From an uncultured Croceitalea sp. (lineage in GTDB: Bacteria > Bacteroidota > Bacteroidia > Flavobacteriales > Flavobacteriaceae), in NCBI GenBank assembly GCA_937969515.1, contig CALBVX010000170.1:1-35965 (forward strand): 35,965 nt of DNA, given 5' to 3'. This document shows positions 31,854 to 35,965 of this stretch, piece after piece (positions within the stretch are counted from its first letter, which is position 1; every line of letters starts with the position of its first letter). The notes below the pieces were generated by a model. The model was not told where the DNA came from. It made no database searches and worked only from the letters and a program-made list of their open reading frames with translations. The position numbers and the translations under genes were made by a program.

Positions 31854-33386
31854 ATGGGTTCATTGAAAGTAAAAATACTTTTCTTGCTCCTGCTAGCCAC
31901 GAAAATTGTATTTGGTGCAATCACACCCGCGAATACGATACTTGAAAAAGATAATATTAACTTGGCTTTTCCGCAGGATTCTATTCGCTGGGCTGACTAT
32001 TATTATAATATTCAGCGATTTGAAGACGCCATAAGGTTATATGGAAAAGGGTTAGAGCAAAAAGGGGTTAATAAATCAAAATTCTTAAAAAAGCTTGCAT
32101 TAAGTCAAGCTGGACTTAGAAATACCGAGAAATCTATTGAATACATTGAATCCTACTTGCTTCAAGAATTCAATACAGATTTTTTAAATCATGAAGGTTT
32201 TGATGATATTAGGGATACTTACCTATACAAAGCAGTTTTAGAAAAGTACACCCCGAACCTAAGTTTTTGGTCTTTCTTTTATCTTTTTGTAGCATTTATC
32301 GGTTTCTATACCGTACTAATGCTCAATTTCAATAAGAAAATAAGACTTTCCGCCAGACTTCTAATTAGCGGATTTATCTTCATTCATTCCTTTTTCATAT
32401 TCCATATTGGTCTAGTCATATCAAACTATCAATTTGAATATCCCCATTCTTATTTAATGTCCACTTGTTTTTCTTTCTTATACGGGCCCTTATTGTACCT
32501 TTATTTTAAGAAAGTAGTTCATAAGCATTCTTTTAAATATAGTGACATATTGCACTTATTGCCTACTGTTCTTTTCTTAATTTATATCGTTCCTATTTAT
32601 GCACTAAGCACTAGTGATAAATTATCCTTAATGTTATCTAGGGTACAAAAAGGTCTTAATCCATCAGATTCCGAACAATTAGTAACCATAGTCTTGCTTA
32701 AATTAACCTCTTTAATTGTATACGGGTTTTTTATAAGAAAACTGTATCTAGATAGTTCTAAAAGAAATGGTACTGAAAAATCAAATAGTGTTTGGCAGCG
32801 AAATCTTTACCATATCCATTTCTTGTATATTTTATCATATGCTATTTATGGAATCTTAATTGGTAATTCCATTTCTTCTGGTTTTTTCTATCATTTTCAA
32901 TTGGGCAGTATGGCTTTAATGGTACTATATATTGGTTATTCCGCAAACATTCAGCCAAGTGTCTTTAATGGAGTGATTTCATATACAAATCGTTTGTTTC
33001 CCAAGTACGAGAAATCAGGACTAACAGCAAGTTTATCGTTAGAACTTAAAAATCATTTAGAGTATCTTTTTAAAGATGAAAAAATCTATAAGGAAAACGA
33101 TATTAGTTTAGAAATGGTAGCCCATAAATTGAACACTTCAAGACATAATGCTTCACAAGTCATAAACGAACATTTTAAGGTTAGTTTTCATGAGTTGGTA
33201 AATAAATATAGAATTGAAGAAGCCAAGAAAATTTTAACCGATGATCAACAACGCAATTTGAATATTATAGATATAGCCTATGAGGTAGGCTATAACAATA
33301 AGGTAACTTTTAATAAGGCCTTTAAAAAAGACACCCAACTCACCCCTAGTCAATTTCAAAGACTTACCCCGCAAATACAGGCGTAA
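31854..33386 (+). CDS. Membrane-bound AraC-family regulator with periplasmic TPR-like domain
   Basis: 510 residues. Residues 1-22 are a signal-peptide-like segment, 40-110 a helical TPR-like part (YYYNIQRFEDAIRLYGKGLE), then about seven membrane spans (136-158, 168-190, 200-218, 231-250, 276-294, 319-338, 347-364). Residues 395-505 form an AraC helix-turn-helix pair: ISLEMVAHKLNTSRHNASQVI and IIDIAYEVGYNNKVTFNKAF...TPSQF. With the N-terminus outside, seven spans put the DNA-binding part in the cytoplasm. It may sense an extracytoplasmic signal and control the susC-like gene 231 bases downstream. Confidence 0.88.
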   Translation: MGSLKVKILFLLLLATKIVFGAITPANTILEKDNINLAFPQDSIRWADYYYNIQRFEDAIRLYGKGLEQKGVNKSKFLKKLALSQAGLRNTEKSIEYIESYLLQEFNTDFLNHEGFDDIRDTYLYKAVLEKYTPNLSFWSFFYLFVAFIGFYTVLMLNFNKKIRLSARLLISGFIFIHSFFIFHIGLVISNYQFEYPHSYLMSTCFSFLYGPLLYLYFKKVVHKHSFKYSDILHLLPTVLFLIYIVPIYALSTSDKLSLMLSRVQKGLNPSDSEQLVTIVLLKLTSLIVYGFFIRKLYLDSSKRNGTEKSNSVWQRNLYHIHFLYILSYAIYGILIGNSISSGFFYHFQLGSMALMVLYIGYSANIQPSVFNGVISYTNRLFPKYEKSGLTASLSLELKNHLEYLFKDEKIYKENDISLEMVAHKLNTSRHNASQVINEHFKVSFHELVNKYRIEEAKKILTDDQQRNLNIIDIAYEVGYNNKVTFNKAFKKDTQLTPSQFQRLTPQIQA

Positions 33387-33391
33387 ATTAC

Positions 33392-33429
33392 TAGTAAACA
33401 TTTATCGGATTAGTAAACGTTTATAGGAC
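33392..33429 (+). repeat. Two tandem 19-bp repeats upstream of the susC-like gene
   Basis: TAGTAAACATTTATCGGAT and TAGTAAACGTTTATAGGAC agree at 16 of 19 positions and lie back to back. The second contains the perfect palindrome TAAACGTTTA. The 19-base period (about two helical turns) fits binding sites for an AraC-type dimer. They begin 6 bases after the AraC gene's stop. Confidence 0.6.
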
Positions 33430-33485
33430 TTTCCTGAAAACCATTGCTCACGCTGTTAATTTGACCTAATAACTTAAAAATGTAG

Positions 33486-33585
33486 ACAGCCCTGAGACAT
33501 TTACGCTTACACGAAAAGACTAGACTTTGGTCTCATTTTCTATTAGAGTAATTATTTGAATTAGTCATCAAAACGTCAGGGCTGT
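33486..33585 (+). repeat. Long-range inverted repeat in the susC-like gene leader
   Basis: ACAGCCCTGA (33486-33495) and TCAGGGCTGT (33576-33585) are perfect 10-bp complements 80 bases apart. An overlapping alternative pair, TGAGAC (33493-33498) with GTCTCA (33530-33535), shares three bases with the first arm, so the two pairings exclude each other. Confidence 0.5.
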
Positions 33586-33617
33586 ACTTACATTCTAACT
33601 CAAAACAATAGTTAAGT

Positions 33618-35965
33618 ATGAAAAACAGGACTAAATGGTTGTGCATGCTCTTTTTAATGGGGATTTTCTCCGTATTCGCACAACAAAAAAATGTAACTGG
33701 AGCAATTACCGATTTTGAAGGTTTGCCGCTACCAGGAGTAAACATTTTGGTAAAAGGTACTATTACCGGTACGCAATCAGATTTTGATGGAAACTATACT
33801 ATTCAGGCAAGTACTGGAGACGTATTGGTTTTTTCCTATTTAGGACAAAAAACGGTTGAAATTACTGTGGGGGCATCTGATACTATAAATGTTCAGATGG
33901 AACAAGACACCCAGGCACTTGAAGAAGTCGTTGTTGTTGGTTATGGTAATCAAGAAGAACGAAAAATTATTCAAAATGTGGGTATTGTCAAAGAAGAGGC
34001 CATTGAGAATTTGCAAGTGGTTTCCGCGGATCAATTATTACAGGGGCAAAGTGCTGGTACCCAAATTGTAAATGCATCTGGGGTTCTCGGGTCTGCCGCC
34101 GTTATTAGGGTAAGAGGGGTTAACTCAATTAACTCGGGTAGTCAACCACTAATAGTGATTGACGGGGTACCTATCACAGATACCGCCGGTAATACCTTAA
34201 ATAGAGGTGGAAATACAGGTATCAATCCACTATCTTATGTTAACCCAAATGATATTGCATCTTTAACGGTTTTAAAAGATGCTGGTGCAACATCTATTTA
34301 CGGTTCTCGAGGAGCTAACGGTGTAATTTTGATTACTACTAAAAAAGGTAGAAAGAACTCTAGAACTTCGGTTACATTAGACGTAAATACCGCGTATTCT
34401 GAATCCACAGATGTTCCAGATATATTAACAGCCGACGAATTTCGTCAGTTTAAGTCAGAAGTAGCAACCTTACAAAATGGTACACCAACATCTCCTGAAG
34501 ATTTAGGATTAGGCGCTTTAGGTTCTGGAGGCACAGACTGGTTAGGTGGTGTACAACGAACAGGAATTTCTCAAAACTATAACTTAGGTATTAGAGGGGG
34601 TAGCGAAAAAACTTCTTTCTTCTTTGGATTGGATTTTCAAGATACCGAAGGTTTTATTGTTGGTAATGATCAGCAAAGAGCTGGTGCAAGAATTAATATA
34701 GACACAGAAGTTACGGAGTGGTTAAAGGCGGGAATGAATCTGGGGGTTACTAATAACCGCCTAAATAGAGTTGGTGTAGAGAATAATATTAATGCTCCTT
34801 TTACTACAGCGTTTCTTCAAAGCCCAGTTGTACGTGCATTTGATGATGAAGGTAATTTTGCGCAATCTGGTTCCTTTATTCCTAATATTTTTGCTCGTGT
34901 TGCTTTAAATACAGATGAGCTTAAAACTTTTCGTGTTATCGGTAATGCTTTTACCGAAGTTACACCTATTAAAGGTTTAACTTGGCGTTCAGAGTTTGGT
35001 ATTGATAAATTAAGTTTAGAGGAATTTATTCGAAATGCTGAATTCAATTCACCAGGTGGATTTGCACAGCAAATATTTGTTAATGAGGATCGTTGGCTGA
35101 CTAACCAAACTCTGAATTATACAGATACTTTTGCTGAAGATCATAGCCTAACAGTACTATTAGGTCTTAACTACGAGGAAACATTAAGAACACGCTCAAA
35201 TGTATCTTCAACCGGTTTTCTTACAGACGACCTTCGTAATTTAGGTTCAGGTTCTACACCAACCGTATTAAATGGAGATAGATTCCCTTCTAGATTATTC
35301 GGTTTGTTCTCAAGGGTCACTTACGACTACAAAGGAAAATATATAGCAGAAGGATCTATTCGGAGAGATGGGTCATCAAGGTTTGGAGCTAATAATCGAT
35401 TTGGATATTTCTGGTCGGCGGCAGCAGGTTGGACATTATCTGAAGAAGACTTTATTCGAGATCTGAACTTCTTCGATTTTCTATCACTTAGAGCAAGTAT
35501 AGGTACGGTAGGTAACGACAGATTAGGAACTTTTCCATCATTAGGATTGTTTAATGCCGGACCTATTGCAGATTACAATGGAGAATCTGGTGTAATTCCA
35601 AATCAACCTGAAAATCCCGACTTAAAATGGGAAGAAAGTGAAACTTTGGATATTGGCCTTAAATCTACATTTTTAAATGGTAGAGTAACATTTAATGCAT
35701 CTTATTTCCAAAAAACCACTAGAGATTTATTATTGAATCAGGTCTTACCACCACAAACAGGTTTTACCAGTATCAGTAGAAATATTGGTGAAATGGAAAA
35801 TACAGGTTGGGAGTTTGAGTTGAACACCGTAAATGTTAGAAAAGAAAACTTCACGTGGAGAACTAACTTCAACTTAACCTCTATTAAAAACAAGGTGTTG
35901 CGATTAAACGAAGATGCAGCTACTGATACACAGGGTAGACGAATTATAGACGGACCTATTCAAAG
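33618..35965 (+). CDS. SusC/RagA-family TonB-linked outer-membrane receptor, 3' end beyond window
   Basis: 782 codons are visible, with no stop before the window ends. Residues 1-21 are a signal peptide (ending FSVFA-QQK), 24-97 a carboxypeptidase-D-like regulatory domain (GAITDFEGLPLPGVNILVKGT, SDFDGNYTI), then the TonB-box-like ALEEVVVVGYG (100-110) and a plug domain (to about 230) with VRGVNSINSGSQPLIVIDGVP and DAGATSIYGSRGANGV. Barrel strands follow. Such receptors import glycans or peptides with a SusD lipoprotein, which would be expected just beyond the window. The substrate cannot be told. Confidence 0.95.
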   Translation, partial: MKNRTKWLCMLFLMGIFSVFAQQKNVTGAITDFEGLPLPGVNILVKGTITGTQSDFDGNYTIQASTGDVLVFSYLGQKTVEITVGASDTINVQMEQDTQALEEVVVVGYGNQEERKIIQNVGIVKEEAIENLQVVSADQLLQGQSAGTQIVNASGVLGSAAVIRVRGVNSINSGSQPLIVIDGVPITDTAGNTLNRGGNTGINPLSYVNPNDIASLTVLKDAGATSIYGSRGANGVILITTKKGRKNSRTSVTLDVNTAYSESTDVPDILTADEFRQFKSEVATLQNGTPTSPEDLGLGALGSGGTDWLGGVQRTGISQNYNLGIRGGSEKTSFFFGLDFQDTEGFIVGNDQQRAGARINIDTEVTEWLKAGMNLGVTNNRLNRVGVENNINAPFTTAFLQSPVVRAFDDEGNFAQSGSFIPNIFARVALNTDELKTFRVIGNAFTEVTPIKGLTWRSEFGIDKLSLEEFIRNAEFNSPGGFAQQIFVNEDRWLTNQTLNYTDTFAEDHSLTVLLGLNYEETLRTRSNVSSTGFLTDDLRNLGSGSTPTVLNGDRFPSRLFGLFSRVTYDYKGKYIAEGSIRRDGSSRFGANNRFGYFWSAAAGWTLSEEDFIRDLNFFDFLSLRASIGTVGNDRLGTFPSLGLFNAGPIADYNGESGVIPNQPENPDLKWEESETLDIGLKSTFLNGRVTFNASYFQKTTRDLLLNQVLPPQTGFTSISRNIGEMENTGWEFELNTVNVRKENFTWRTNFNLTSIKNKVLRLNEDAATDTQGRRIIDGPIQ

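Noticed and set aside
33533-33745. Open frame of 70 codons on the minus strand at the start of the susC-like gene
   Set aside because: It overlaps the signal peptide and first domain of a clear SusC protein and its translation has no recognisable features.
1-35965. Prophage, insertion sequence, CRISPR or defence island
   Set aside because: No transposase, integrase, phage structural gene, regular direct-repeat array or known defence domain appears; gene content and base use are uniform.

Overview
The window reads as a stretch of core chromosome from a low-GC Flavobacteriaceae bacterium (Bacteroidetes), probably a marine genus. The evidence is a SusC/RagA TonB-linked receptor, a 7TM AraC-type regulator, DUF4920, DUF1684 and DUF4197 proteins, a cyclophilin-FKBP fusion, a GldA/NatA-like ABC pair, and TAnnTTTG promoter boxes a short distance before many start codons. 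I see no rRNA, tRNA, CRISPR array, transposase or integrase. Both ends cut genes: a bile acid:Na+ symporter-family protein on the left and the SusC-like receptor on the right.

Layout. 1-2.9 kb: partial transporter, thioredoxin-like protein, GNAT, YfiT-like protein, cold-shock protein and two tiny membrane-protein genes. 2.9-6.3 kb (minus): dual-domain peptidyl-prolyl isomerase, then a ppk2-M28 peptidase operon. 6.45-7.16 kb: unknown secreted protein. 7.16-12.4 kb (minus): a compact five-gene unit of ABC ATPase, ABC permease, MscS channel, outer-membrane barrel and a sigma-54 response regulator that lacks a DNA-binding domain. 12.6-14.3 kb (minus): grpE-dnaJ. 14.4-16.7 kb (minus): TIGR01777 epimerase, then a DUF4920-mnmD pair. 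16.8-19.2 kb: ilvE, a MazG-like pyrophosphohydrolase, two small membrane proteins and crcB. 19.5-22.3 kb: PII protein, ammonium transporter and porin, an ammonium-uptake unit. 22.3-26.2 kb: DUF1684 lipoprotein, DJ-1/PfpI-like lipoprotein, alpha/beta-hydrolase-fold protein, Lrp regulator and a small helical protein. 26.3-29.8 kb (minus): fused acyl-CoA mutase (IcmF type). 29.9-31.5 kb: purU and a DUF4197 lipoprotein. 31.85 kb to the end: a membrane-bound AraC regulator followed by a susC-like gene whose upstream region carries repeats that look like operators.

The most interesting observation is a family of three genes for 27-59 residue single-span membrane proteins (2594-2680, 2751-2834, 18586-18765). 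They share the N-terminal pattern M-x-T-F-F-x-I-L-x-x-L-L-x-I-N-I and differ in their tails, and they are short enough to be missed by usual gene calling. Other points of note are the regulatory repeats around the AraC/susC pair, hairpins flanking the glnK-amtB genes, the regulator without a DNA-binding domain, and a hydrolase-fold protein whose nucleophile serine appears to be replaced.
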